5,834 nt of DNA, taken from positions 1-5,834 of the forward strand of contig JAHEIK010000269.1 of the NCBI GenBank assembly GCA_024639415.1, given 5' to 3'. Both the position numbers and the translations under genes were made by a program. Every line of letters begins with the position of its first letter. Position 1 is the first letter of the stretch. The notes beneath the pieces were generated by a model that saw only the letters and a program-made list of their open reading frames with translations, searched no databases and had not been told where the DNA came from. Shown here piece after piece: positions 1-5,292 of this stretch. Origin of the DNA: Planctomycetota bacterium (GTDB lineage Bacteria > Planctomycetota > PLA2 > JAEUHO01).

Positions 1-650
1 CGCCGATCGTCGGCTGGCTCGGTCTGTTCATCGCGGGCCGCTACGAGGTGCTCCACGGCACCGACACCATGCCGACGCTGCCGGCCGTCCTCGACACGAA
101 CTTCTGGCTGGCGCTGCACGTGACGTGCATCTCGATCGGCTACTGCGCGGGCCTGCTCGCCGCGCTGATCGCGCACGTGTACGTGCTCGGCAAGGTGTTC
201 CGCTTCAAGAGCAACGACCAGGCGTTCTATCGCAACGTGGGCAAGATGACCTACGGCGTGCTGTGCTTCGCACTGCTCTTCTCGCTCGTCGGGACGATCC
301 TCGGCGGCATCTGGGCGAACGACTCGTGGGGCCGCTTCTGGGGCTGGGATCCCAAGGAGAACGGCGCGCTGCTGATCTGCATCGCCCAGCTCGCGATCCT
401 GCACGGCCGCATGGGCGGGCTGTTCAAGATGTTCGGCGTCAACCAGGGCGCGATCTTCGGCGGCATCATCGTGGCCTTCTCGTGGTGGCACGTGAACCAC
501 CTCGGCGTCGGCCTGCACAGCTACGGCTTCACCAGCGGAATCATCCGCGGGCTGGCCATCTTCTACGCCATCGAGGCGGCCGTCCTGCTGGCCGGGACCT
601 ACGCCTGGTGGCGTGACCGCCCCAGCAAGCGCGTCGTCGCGACACCGTAG
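1..650 (+). CDS. ccsA: Cytochrome c biogenesis protein CcsA, C-terminal part (5' end outside window)
   Basis: Membrane component of the system II (Ccs) cytochrome c maturation machinery, which carries heme across the membrane and presents it for attachment to apocytochrome c. The frame is open from base 3 to the TAG at 648-650, giving 215 visible residues. The tryptophan-rich WWD heme-handling signature reads WGRFWGWDPKENG (within bases 312-365), followed by NHLGVGLHSYGF. Conserved histidines flank it: His at 117-119 (ALHVT) before it and His at 516-518 (GLHSYG) after it, matching the family's external heme-ligand pair. Several hydrophobic segments of membrane-span length lie between and after these. 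A GTG at base 48 could start an ORF, but coding sequence continues in frame upstream of it, so the true start is outside the window. The segment before the first His (TLPAVLDTNFWLALHV) resembles large CcsA proteins, some fused to ResB/CcsB; whether a fusion exists here cannot be seen. Family assignment is firm. Confidence 0.93.
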   Translation, partial: PIVGWLGLFIAGRYEVLHGTDTMPTLPAVLDTNFWLALHVTCISIGYCAGLLAALIAHVYVLGKVFRFKSNDQAFYRNVGKMTYGVLCFALLFSLVGTILGGIWANDSWGRFWGWDPKENGALLICIAQLAILHGRMGGLFKMFGVNQGAIFGGIIVAFSWWHVNHLGVGLHSYGFTSGIIRGLAIFYAIEAAVLLAGTYAWWRDRPSKRVVATP

Positions 651-659
651 GGGACGCCC

Positions 660-1673
660 TCACCGGATGCTGGCGACCTCGCGGTGCAGCTGCACCTTGG
701 GCGCCCGCTCCGTCTCCTCGACCTTGGCCGGCGCATCTGCCGGGGTCTGCGCCGGAGTCTGCGCGGGCGCCGGCTGCGGCGCGGGCTTCAGCAGCGCATC
801 CAGGGCCTTGACCGCCGGATGGCTCGCCTTGCCGCGCTTGGCGATGCGGACGTAGGTGCGCGCCGCCTTCCGGTCGCCCTGATACGCAAGGGCCCAGGCC
901 GTCACGAGATGCGCGTCGCTGTCACCGGTCGCGTAGCCGGCGTACTCGCGTAGGCCCTTGATCACGCTCGGGACGATGGTCGCGTCTTCCATCGTGCCGC
1001 CGAACGCGGCGCGATCGTCGCGGCGTAGCTCGCCCGCCTTGGCCAGCGTGCCGAGCTCGGCCGCGGCGGTCTTCCACTCGTTCTTGCATACGGCCACGAA
1101 GAGCAGGCCCCAGCGGGCTCGGTGCTCCTTGGGCGCCTCCTTCAGGACCGCGTCGAAGTCCGCGCGCGCCCCGTCGTAGTCGCGCACGAAGTAGCGGGCG
1201 GTGCCGCGATCGAGGCGCCCGGCGCGGTCGAGCTTGCGCGGGTGCTGCGCGTCGTCGCCGCCGATGGCCAGCAGCGTGTCCACGTGGGCCAGGCTCGCGT
1301 CGGCCTCGGGGGCGAGGGCGAACGGGTAGCGGCGGAGGAAGTAGTTGCGCACGTGCAGGCGCCGAATCTCGTCGCGTCCGGTGGGCAGGTAGCGGCGCAA
1401 GACGGACCACGGCGTGCCGTACGAGCGCGGGCGGCAGCCAGTGCGGCCGCGGAGGTGGCGGTGGCGCGGAATGACGTAGCGCGTCGAGGTGTGGCACGGG
1501 TCGCGGTAGGAGTAGGTGCCTGCGCCGCTGCGGATGACCGGCGTACAGCCACGTGCCGTGCGGTAGCCCGCGTTGTGATCACAGTGGCAGTCGTCGGCCT
1601 GCGCCTCTCCGCCCAGGAGCGCCAGGGTGCCTGTGAGAACGAAGATCCGCACCGCCATCTGGGGTACACGCAT
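660..1673 (-). CDS. Exported Cys/His-rich protein with TPR-like helical repeats, function unknown
   Basis: Not recognised as a named family. The 337-residue product begins with a signal peptide: MRVPQMAVR, then a hydrophobic stretch, with a likely cleavage after Ala-Gln-Ala (residue 26), so it is probably periplasmic or secreted. The mature N-terminus is rich in Cys, His, Arg and Tyr, with Cys at 29, 31, 43, 60 and 80 and the motif DDCHCDH; it could bind metal or form disulfides. The middle looks like degenerate tetratricopeptide helices: residues about 157-190 (YFVRDYDGARADFDAVLKEA), 190-212, and 252-285 (AWALAYQGDRKAARTYVRIA). The tail, about 297-337, is low-complexity Pro/Ala/Gln then charged. 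The ATG start has GGGAGG at 1678-1683 with a 4-nt spacer. A second ATG five codons in is too far from that site. The gene converges on ccsA with 9 bp between stops and diverges from the TSUP gene. Reality of the CDS is well supported by signal peptide, ribosome site and codon pattern; function is unknown. Confidence 0.8.
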   Translation of the reverse strand: MRVPQMAVRIFVLTGTLALLGGEAQADDCHCDHNAGYRTARGCTPVIRSGAGTYSYRDPCHTSTRYVIPRHRHLRGRTGCRPRSYGTPWSVLRRYLPTGRDEIRRLHVRNYFLRRYPFALAPEADASLAHVDTLLAIGGDDAQHPRKLDRAGRLDRGTARYFVRDYDGARADFDAVLKEAPKEHRARWGLLFVAVCKNEWKTAAAELGTLAKAGELRRDDRAAFGGTMEDATIVPSVIKGLREYAGYATGDSDAHLVTAWALAYQGDRKAARTYVRIAKRGKASHPAVKALDALLKPAPQPAPAQTPAQTPADAPAKVEETERAPKVQLHREVASIR

Positions 1674-1847
1674 GGAGCCTCCCGCCTTCCGCCGTCGGAA
1701 TGGAGGCGGTAGACGCCGGCCGAATCAGCCCCTGCCCGCCCTGTGGACGGTAGCCAGCATAGCCCCGCCCATCCGTTGGACGGCCACAGTGGGGTGTTTC
1801 GTCCCGGTGGTATGGTTCGCCGGAGCCGAGGTGGCTGGAGGCAGGCC
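1674..1847. promoter_or_regulatory. Divergent intergenic region, promoters not resolved
   Basis: The 174 bp between the exported protein gene (-) and the TSUP gene (+) must hold at least the start signals of both. On the plus strand a TGG-TATGGT at 1808-1816 resembles an extended -10 element but has no good -35 at 17 bp. A TTGGAC at 1776-1781 resembles a -35 but lies about 29 bp from it. On the minus strand TATGCT (around 1758-1763) is a weak -10 candidate, also without a convincing -35. No promoter can be called with confidence. Confidence 0.3.
1677..1707 (-). promoter_or_regulatory. Possible leader hairpin covering the ribosome site of the exported-protein gene
   Basis: GCCTCC at 1677-1682 is complementary to GGAGGC at 1702-1707, and TTCC at 1687-1690 to GGAA at 1697-1700, giving a two-part stem with an asymmetric internal loop. 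In the minus-strand mRNA the downstream arm is the Shine-Dalgarno sequence itself (GGGAGG, 1678-1683), so folding would occlude it. Such short GC-rich pairings arise readily by chance in this base composition, so this is a weak structural observation only. Confidence 0.25.
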
Positions 1848-2204
1848 ATGGACATCGCCCTGTTGATCTTGATCGGCTTCACGGCCGGGACCCTCGGCAG
1901 CATGTTGGGGCTGGGCGGGGGCTTCCTCGTCGTCCCGGCGCTCGTCTTCGTGAAGAGCATGGACATCAAGATGGCGTCCGGTACGGCCGTAGCCGTCATC
2001 GTGCCGGCGATGCTGATCGCCATGTGGCAGCGCGGGGGGCGCGGTCACATCGACTGGAAGATCGCCGGCTTCCTGGCGATCGGCGCGGTGATCGGCCCCT
2101 TCCTGGGCTCGTGGCTGGCCGACGTGCTGCCTTCGGCCGTCATCCGCAAGGTCTTCGCCTTCGTCCTCGTGGGCCTGGCCGCGCTGCTCTTCTTCAAGAA
2201 ATGA
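1848..2204 (+). CDS. Half-size TSUP (TauE/SafE) family permease
   Basis: Integral membrane protein of the TSUP family (sulfite exporter TauE/SafE-like, DUF81), whose characterised members move sulfite, organosulfonates or other small anions. The actual substrate cannot be read from sequence. The 118-residue product carries the family motif GTLGSMLGLGGGFLVVPAL (residues 14-32), a second hydrophobic block (SGTAVAVIVPAMLIAM, 44-59), then GFLAIGAVIGPFLGSWLA (74-91) and a last hydrophobic helix (103-116) ending in FFKK: about four membrane segments. Usual family members are about 250 residues with two such halves. This one looks like a complete single half rather than a truncated gene, because it has its own start, stop and C-terminal Lys pair; a homodimer is the natural inference. 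ATG at 1848 is chosen because GGAGG at 1837-1841 sits 6 nt before it. An upstream in-frame GTG at 1743 would add 35 residues with no family resemblance. It is alone on the plus strand and runs into the repeat element 12 nt after its stop. Confidence 0.88.
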   Translation: MDIALLILIGFTAGTLGSMLGLGGGFLVVPALVFVKSMDIKMASGTAVAVIVPAMLIAMWQRGGRGHIDWKIAGFLAIGAVIGPFLGSWLADVLPSAVIRKVFAFVLVGLAALLFFKK

Positions 2205-2215
2205 CCGGCGGGGAT

Positions 2216-2333
2216 GTAGGGGCGGGTTACATACCCGCCCCGGGTTACATACCCGCCCCGGGTTACATACCCGCCCTGCGAGCCGCACGTCTTGGCCCCC
2301 GCCCGGATGGGCGGCAATGTATGCCGCCCCTAC
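2216..2333. repeat. Palindromic repeat element with 10-bp terminal inverted repeats, REP/MITE-like
   Basis: The element begins GTAGGGGCGG (2216-2225) and ends with its exact complement CCGCCCCTAC (2324-2333). Each end forms its own hairpin. The left one is GGGGCGGGT (2219-2227), loop TACAT, ACCCGCCCC (2233-2241). The right one is GGGCGGCA (2309-2316), loop ATGTA, TGCCGCCC (2322-2329). The right hairpin is an inverted copy of the left, including its loop, with two stem base pairs exchanged as complementary pairs. It fills the gap between two convergent genes, and its right end supplies the TAG stop codon of the threonine dehydrogenase gene (2330-2332). Neither hairpin is followed by a T-run, so a standard intrinsic terminator is not shown, though a role at the 3' ends of both genes is possible. 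No transposase is present. Confidence 0.75.
2224..2277 (+). repeat. Three tandem copies of an 18-bp unit
   Basis: The unit GGGTTACATACCCGCCCC occurs at 2224-2241 and 2242-2259 without change and at 2260-2277 with only the last base altered (C to T). The unit equals the end of the left arm, the loop and the whole right arm of the left hairpin of the surrounding palindromic element, so it looks like a slippage expansion of that half. Adjacent units can also pair as ACCCG-CCC-CGGGT, giving alternative hairpins. There are no spacers of CRISPR type between copies. Confidence 0.95.
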
Positions 2334-3280
2334 GCCGGAACGCCGGGGTCGCCGATGAGCGCCCGGATCTTCGGCATCAGATCGTCGCTCATCGCCTCGA
2401 GGTCGAACTCGTGCGACCAGCCCCAGTCGCGGCGCGCGTTGCTGTCGTCCAGCGCGTCCGGCCATGAGTCCAGGATCGCCTGGCGCAAGGGATCCGGAGC
2501 GAAGGTCAGCTCGACCCCCGGGATGCGTGCCCGTACGGCGTCGGCGATCTCGTCGGCGGACGGCGACATCGCAGCGATGTTGTAGATGGACTGGCCCAGC
2601 TTCTCCTTCGGCGCGTCCGAGAGCTCGAGGGTCGCGCGAATGGCGTCGGGCATGTACATGAACGGGATCTTCGCCTCGGGCGTGCAGAACGACTCGTAGC
2701 GGCCGTCGCGCATGCCGTCCACGTACATGAAGAGCGCGTAGTCGCTCGTGCCGCCGCCGGGGATGCCGGCGTTGATGAGTCCGGGGAAGCGCACACCGCG
2801 GAAGTCGATGCCCCACGTGTGCTCGTAGTACTCGCCCAGCAACTCGCCGGCCACCTTCGTGAGGCCGTACATGGTCGTCGGGCGCAGCGGCACGTGGTCG
2901 CCCACAGGCTGGTCCAGTCCGGGGCCGAAGGCGGCGATCGTGCTGGTGTAGAAGACCTGGTCGACGCCGAAGATGCGCGCGGCTTCGAGCACGTTGCGGG
3001 TGCCGTCCATGTTGACGCGCCACGCGCGGTGCGGGACGCTCTCACCGACCGCCGACAGGATCGCAGCGAGGTGGAAGATGCGATCCGGCTGGAAGCGCTC
3101 GACCGCGGTGTTCACCTCTGCGGCGTACGTAATGTCACCACGCAGCCACTCGACTTCGGGCGGACAGGTGTCCGGTCGCGGAGCGAGATCGAAGGCGAGG
3201 ACTTCGTCGCCGCGGCTGACGAGGATCGGGAGCATGTCCGTGCCGATCTGACCGCCGGCACCGGTGAGCAGGATCTTCAT
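2330..3280 (-). CDS. tdh: L-threonine 3-dehydrogenase, short-chain (epimerase-like) type
   Basis: NAD-dependent enzyme of the extended SDR (NAD-dependent epimerase/dehydratase) family. It probably oxidises L-threonine to 2-amino-3-oxobutanoate in the cytoplasm, the first step of threonine breakdown to glycine and acetyl-CoA. The 316 residues show the Rossmann motif GAGGQIG (7-13), an Asp at 31 after the second strand favouring NAD, the catalytic Tyr138-x3-Lys142 (MYGLTK) with Ser/Thr at 112-114, and NxxGTRNVLEAAR (90-102). The features I recognise from the SDR-type threonine dehydrogenases, rather than from sugar epimerases, are PGLI (166-169), GGGTSDYA (175-182), IPFMYM (205-210), YNIAAMS (233-239), DSWP (271-274) and DDS.AR.DWGW (278-288). 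Length is normal for the family. The ATG start lacks a clear Shine-Dalgarno. The gene lies 72 bp after the anti-sigma gene on the same strand and may share its transcript. The usual partner gene kbl (2-amino-3-ketobutyrate CoA ligase) is not in the window. A sugar-nucleotide epimerase is the main alternative, less likely. Confidence 0.88.
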   Translation of the reverse strand: MKILLTGAGGQIGTDMLPILVSRGDEVLAFDLAPRPDTCPPEVEWLRGDITYAAEVNTAVERFQPDRIFHLAAILSAVGESVPHRAWRVNMDGTRNVLEAARIFGVDQVFYTSTIAAFGPGLDQPVGDHVPLRPTTMYGLTKVAGELLGEYYEHTWGIDFRGVRFPGLINAGIPGGGTSDYALFMYVDGMRDGRYESFCTPEAKIPFMYMPDAIRATLELSDAPKEKLGQSIYNIAAMSPSADEIADAVRARIPGVELTFAPDPLRQAILDSWPDALDDSNARRDWGWSHEFDLEAMSDDLMPKIRALIGDPGVPA

Positions 3281-3352
3281 GCGGCCATGATCGGTCCGCT
3301 GGGGCAGGGGCGGAACGGATTCCGGGCTGCTAGGCCCCGCCTTACCCGTTGC

Positions 3353-3625
3353 TCACTCGCAACAGGAGCCCAGGTCGTCCTCGAGCGGGTCCTCGCCTGC
3401 CAGCACCCGGCGCATCTTCTCCTTGCAGCGGTCCATGATGCCGGGGGGCATGCCCACCGGCTTGAGCCGGTGCAGGACATCGCAGACCTCGTCGTACCCG
3501 TTGAGCAGGTCGAGGCAGGAGGGGCAGTACTGGAGGTGCTCGCGGATGAAGGGCTCCTCGATCTCGGCGAGCTCTCCGTCTCGGAACTTCAGCAACTTCT
3601 CAGCGACTTCGCGGCAGAGGTTCAT
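3353..3625 (-). CDS. Zinc-finger (ZAS/zf-HC2) anti-sigma factor, soluble and Cys-rich
   Basis: Small 90-residue protein expected to bind and hold inactive the ECF sigma factor encoded immediately upstream. The zinc-binding anti-sigma signature is complete: Cys4, then His30-x3-Cys34-x2-Cys37 (EHLQYCPSC). No hydrophobic segment is long enough for a membrane span, so it should be cytoplasmic, unlike many anti-sigma factors. Four more cysteines occur at 48, 67, 88 and 89, the last two as a vicinal pair in the C-terminal GSCCE. This resembles redox-responsive ZAS proteins such as RsrA in principle, but thiol sensing here is inference. The ATG overlaps the sigma stop codon (ATGA, 3622-3625), and GGGAG at 3633-3637, inside the end of the sigma gene, sits 7 nt before it, so translation is coupled. 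A copper- or zinc-responsive role is an alternative. Confidence 0.88.
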   Translation of the reverse strand: MNLCREVAEKLLKFRDGELAEIEEPFIREHLQYCPSCLDLLNGYDEVCDVLHRLKPVGMPPGIMDRCKEKMRRVLAGEDPLEDDLGSCCE

Positions 3626-4230
3626 GCGTCGTCTCCCGCGGCCGGAGCCGACTCGTCTTTTGCACTCTCGTCGTGCTGCTTCCAGAACGTCTCGAGCACC
3701 GCTCTCAGGTGCAGGCGAGCGCGGTGCAGCCGTGTCTTGAAGCCGCCGAGGCTCAGGCCCATCAACTGGGCGGCCTCGGCGTAGGGCACCCCTTCGAGGT
3801 CGAACAGGACGACGGCCTCGCGGTAGCCGTCCGGCAACTCCTCGATGGCCTGCCGGATGCGCTCGTCGATCTCGCCTGCCATGGCCGCCCGATCGGGCCG
3901 TCCGGCGATGTCGGAGACCCCGACGGCGTGCTGCGTCTCGTCGAAGTCCACGGGGAGCGCGTCCAGGCTCACAGCCGGCCGCCGCTTGCGCTTGCGGTGC
4001 AGCTCGCGAGCCTCGTTGAGCGTGATGCGGTAGATCCAGCCCATCGGATCGGACTCCCCGCGATAGGAGTCCGCCTTCCTGATGATCTTGATCAAGGTGT
4101 TCTGCATCACGTCTTCTGCGTCCGCGTCGCTGTTGGTCATGCGCCGGGCAACGCGATAGATGCGCTCGCCGTAGCGTTCCAGCAGCAGGTCCGGGTCCAG
4201 CAGAGCCGGGTGGGGGGCATCAGGCGTCAA
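3622..4230 (-). CDS. ECF-type RNA polymerase sigma factor (sigma-70 family)
   Basis: Alternative sigma factor that directs RNA polymerase to a dedicated promoter set. The 202 residues hold region 2 at about 16-82, with the core-binding helix DAEDVMQNTLIKII (37-50) and the -10 reading segment GWIYRITLNEARELHRKRK (64-82). A variable linker of about 45 residues follows, then region 4 at about 128-178, with EELPDGYREAVVLFDLEGVP (130-149) and the helix-turn-helix MGLSLGGFKTRLHRARLHLR (157-176). There is no sigma-70 region 1 or 3, as expected for the ECF group. The start is TTG at 4230: GGAG at 4236-4239 lies 5 nt before it, and the next in-frame ATG is inside region 2. The out-of-frame ATG ten bases on is not usable. 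The acidic tail (HDESAKDESAPAAGDDA) is extra to the core fold. The gene is coupled to the anti-sigma gene through the ATGA overlap. Confidence 0.95.
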   Translation of the reverse strand: MTPDAPHPALLDPDLLLERYGERIYRVARRMTNSDADAEDVMQNTLIKIIRKADSYRGESDPMGWIYRITLNEARELHRKRKRRPAVSLDALPVDFDETQHAVGVSDIAGRPDRAAMAGEIDERIRQAIEELPDGYREAVVLFDLEGVPYAEAAQLMGLSLGGFKTRLHRARLHLRAVLETFWKQHDESAKDESAPAAGDDA

Positions 4231-4252
4231 GATCGCTCCAGCGGGTACGCGC

Positions 4253-4269
4253 GGGCCCCGGGGGGGCCC
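4253..4269. repeat. Perfect GC-only inverted repeat in the sigma factor leader
   Basis: GGGCCCC (4253-4259) and GGGGCCC (4263-4269) are perfect complements around a GGG centre, so the minus-strand transcript could form a 7-bp all-GC hairpin about 14 nt before the Shine-Dalgarno of the sigma gene. It could slow initiation or mark the end of the lysR transcript. There is no T-run. A homopolymeric GC tract of this kind could also be a chance feature. Confidence 0.45.
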
Positions 4270-4280
4270 CCTGAGTCAGG
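4270..4280. promoter_or_regulatory. 11-nt palindrome, possible operator before the sigma gene
   Basis: CCTGAGTCAGG is a perfect dyad around a central G, directly abutting the GC inverted repeat and about 40 nt upstream of the sigma TTG start. Position and symmetry suit a dimeric repressor or activator site, but with only one copy visible no regulator can be named. Confidence 0.3.
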
Positions 4281-4317
4281 TGCGCGCAGCATACAGCGAC
4301 CGCGGCGGCCGATGCTT

Positions 4318-4347
4318 CGGCTCCTAGGTCTAGATGCCGGGGAGCCG
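4318..4347. repeat. Inverted repeat after lysR, possible transcript end
   Basis: CGGCTCC (4318-4324) pairs with GGAGCCG (4341-4347) across a 16-nt loop. It begins 8 nt after the lysR stop codon on the minus strand. There is no following T-run and the loop is large, so terminator function is uncertain; it could equally be part of the sigma gene's promoter region. Confidence 0.3.
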
Positions 4348-4355
4348 CGTGGGTT

Positions 4356-5252
4356 TCAACTGGACTGCGCAGCAAAATGCTCCGCGAGGAGCTTCAGGAG
4401 GCCGGTCGTGAGCAGGCCCGGACTGCGGTCCTTGCGCCGGACGACCGCCACGCGGCGGGCCGGGAAGGAGCCCGGCAGGCTGCGGACCTCCAGCCGGCGG
4501 CGGTCCGTGCCGGTCAGGGCCATCTCGGGGACGATCGACAGCCCGAGGCCGCCCGCCACGTAGGTCTTGACGACCTCCAGGTTGCTGGACTCCATGACCA
4601 GCGTCAGCTCCACGCCGCTGGCGCGCAGGTTGCGGTCGATCAGCGCGCGGGTCTCGGCGGGCTTGGCGAGCATCACGGACGCCTCGCCTTGCAGGTCGCG
4701 CAGGGCCAGCCGCTTCTTCGCGGCCAGGGGGTGCTTCTTCGGCAGGACGAGGACCAGCGGGTCCTCGAGGAGGATGCGCGACCACAGCGCGGGATCGAGC
4801 CACGGCGGGCGCGTGACGATCCCCAGGTCGGCCTCGCGGCTCAGGAGCAGGTCGAGAATCGCCCGCGAGCCTTCGTTGCGGATCGTGACGTCCGCGAGGG
4901 GGAAGCTCTTGCGGAAGCGGGTGAGCACCGGCGGGAGCAGGTGCAGGGCGACCGTGTCGCCGCAGGCGAGGACCACCGTGCCGCGCTCGGGGGCCTGCAG
5001 TTCGTCGATGCGACGCGAGGCTTCCTGCAGGCTCGCCAGGGCGGCGTCGGCGGCCTCCAGCAGCACGCTGCCCGCCGGCGTGAGGCGCACCCCGCGCCCG
5101 TCGCGATCGAGCAGCCGTGCGCCCAACTGTTCTTCGAGAGCCTTGATGTGCAGGCTCACGGCAGGCTGCGTCATGTGCAGCTTCTTCGCGGCGGCGGTGA
5201 ACGAACCTTCGCGCACGACCGCACGAAACGACTGGAGCTGACGGATCTCCAA
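4356..5252 (-). CDS. LysR-type transcriptional regulator
   Basis: DNA-binding regulator, normally a tetramer whose C-terminal domain senses a small molecule. From the TTG at 5250-5252 the product is 298 residues, the usual family length. It starts with the classic MEIRQLQSFRAVVREGSFTA and winged helix-turn-helix AAAKKLHMTQPAVSLHIKAL (20-39), with the wing around LLDRDGRGVRLTPAG (47-61). A linker helix follows, then a periplasmic-binding-protein-like effector domain (about 91-293) with ACGDTVALHLLPPVLTRF (96-113), ADLGIVTRPP (141-150) and GGLGLSIVP (234-242). The effector is unknown. TTG is preferred because GGGAG lies 8 nt upstream and the product then begins exactly like family members. A GTG at 5283-5285 would add 11 unrelated residues and has no ribosome site. 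LysR genes are often divergent from their target; here both neighbours are on the same strand. A LysR-box palindrome lies 41 nt upstream. Confidence 0.93.
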   Translation of the reverse strand: MEIRQLQSFRAVVREGSFTAAAKKLHMTQPAVSLHIKALEEQLGARLLDRDGRGVRLTPAGSVLLEAADAALASLQEASRRIDELQAPERGTVVLACGDTVALHLLPPVLTRFRKSFPLADVTIRNEGSRAILDLLLSREADLGIVTRPPWLDPALWSRILLEDPLVLVLPKKHPLAAKKRLALRDLQGEASVMLAKPAETRALIDRNLRASGVELTLVMESSNLEVVKTYVAGGLGLSIVPEMALTGTDRRRLEVRSLPGSFPARRVAVVRRKDRSPGLLTTGLLKLLAEHFAAQSS

Positions 5253-5292
5253 AGCACGGACTCCCGGGAGCGAGTGACCCCGCACGAGTCTA

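Noticed and set aside
641..675. Intrinsic terminator between the convergent ccsA and exported-protein genes
   Set aside because: Only 9 bp separate the stops; no stem plus T-run is present on either strand.
1743..1847. GTG-initiated N-terminal extension of the TSUP protein
   Set aside because: The extra 35 residues are not hydrophobic or family-like, and GGAGG lies exactly 6 nt before the ATG at 1848.
2224..2277. CRISPR array
   Set aside because: The three 18-bp copies are directly contiguous with no spacers, and there is no cas gene.
1725..3023. Long open frame on the minus strand (432 codons) through the repeat and two genes
   Set aside because: It runs antisense to the TSUP gene and out of frame with the dehydrogenase, is Arg/His/Pro-rich low-complexity, and both underlying genes are clear family members. 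Typical GC-rich shadow.
2819..3784. Long open frame on the plus strand (321 codons)
   Set aside because: Antisense to the dehydrogenase, anti-sigma and sigma genes, all of which show conserved motifs on the minus strand.
5253..5285. GTG start of LysR at 5285
   Set aside because: No Shine-Dalgarno before it, and the 11 added residues are not family-like. TTG at 5252 gives the standard N-terminus and has GGGAG upstream.
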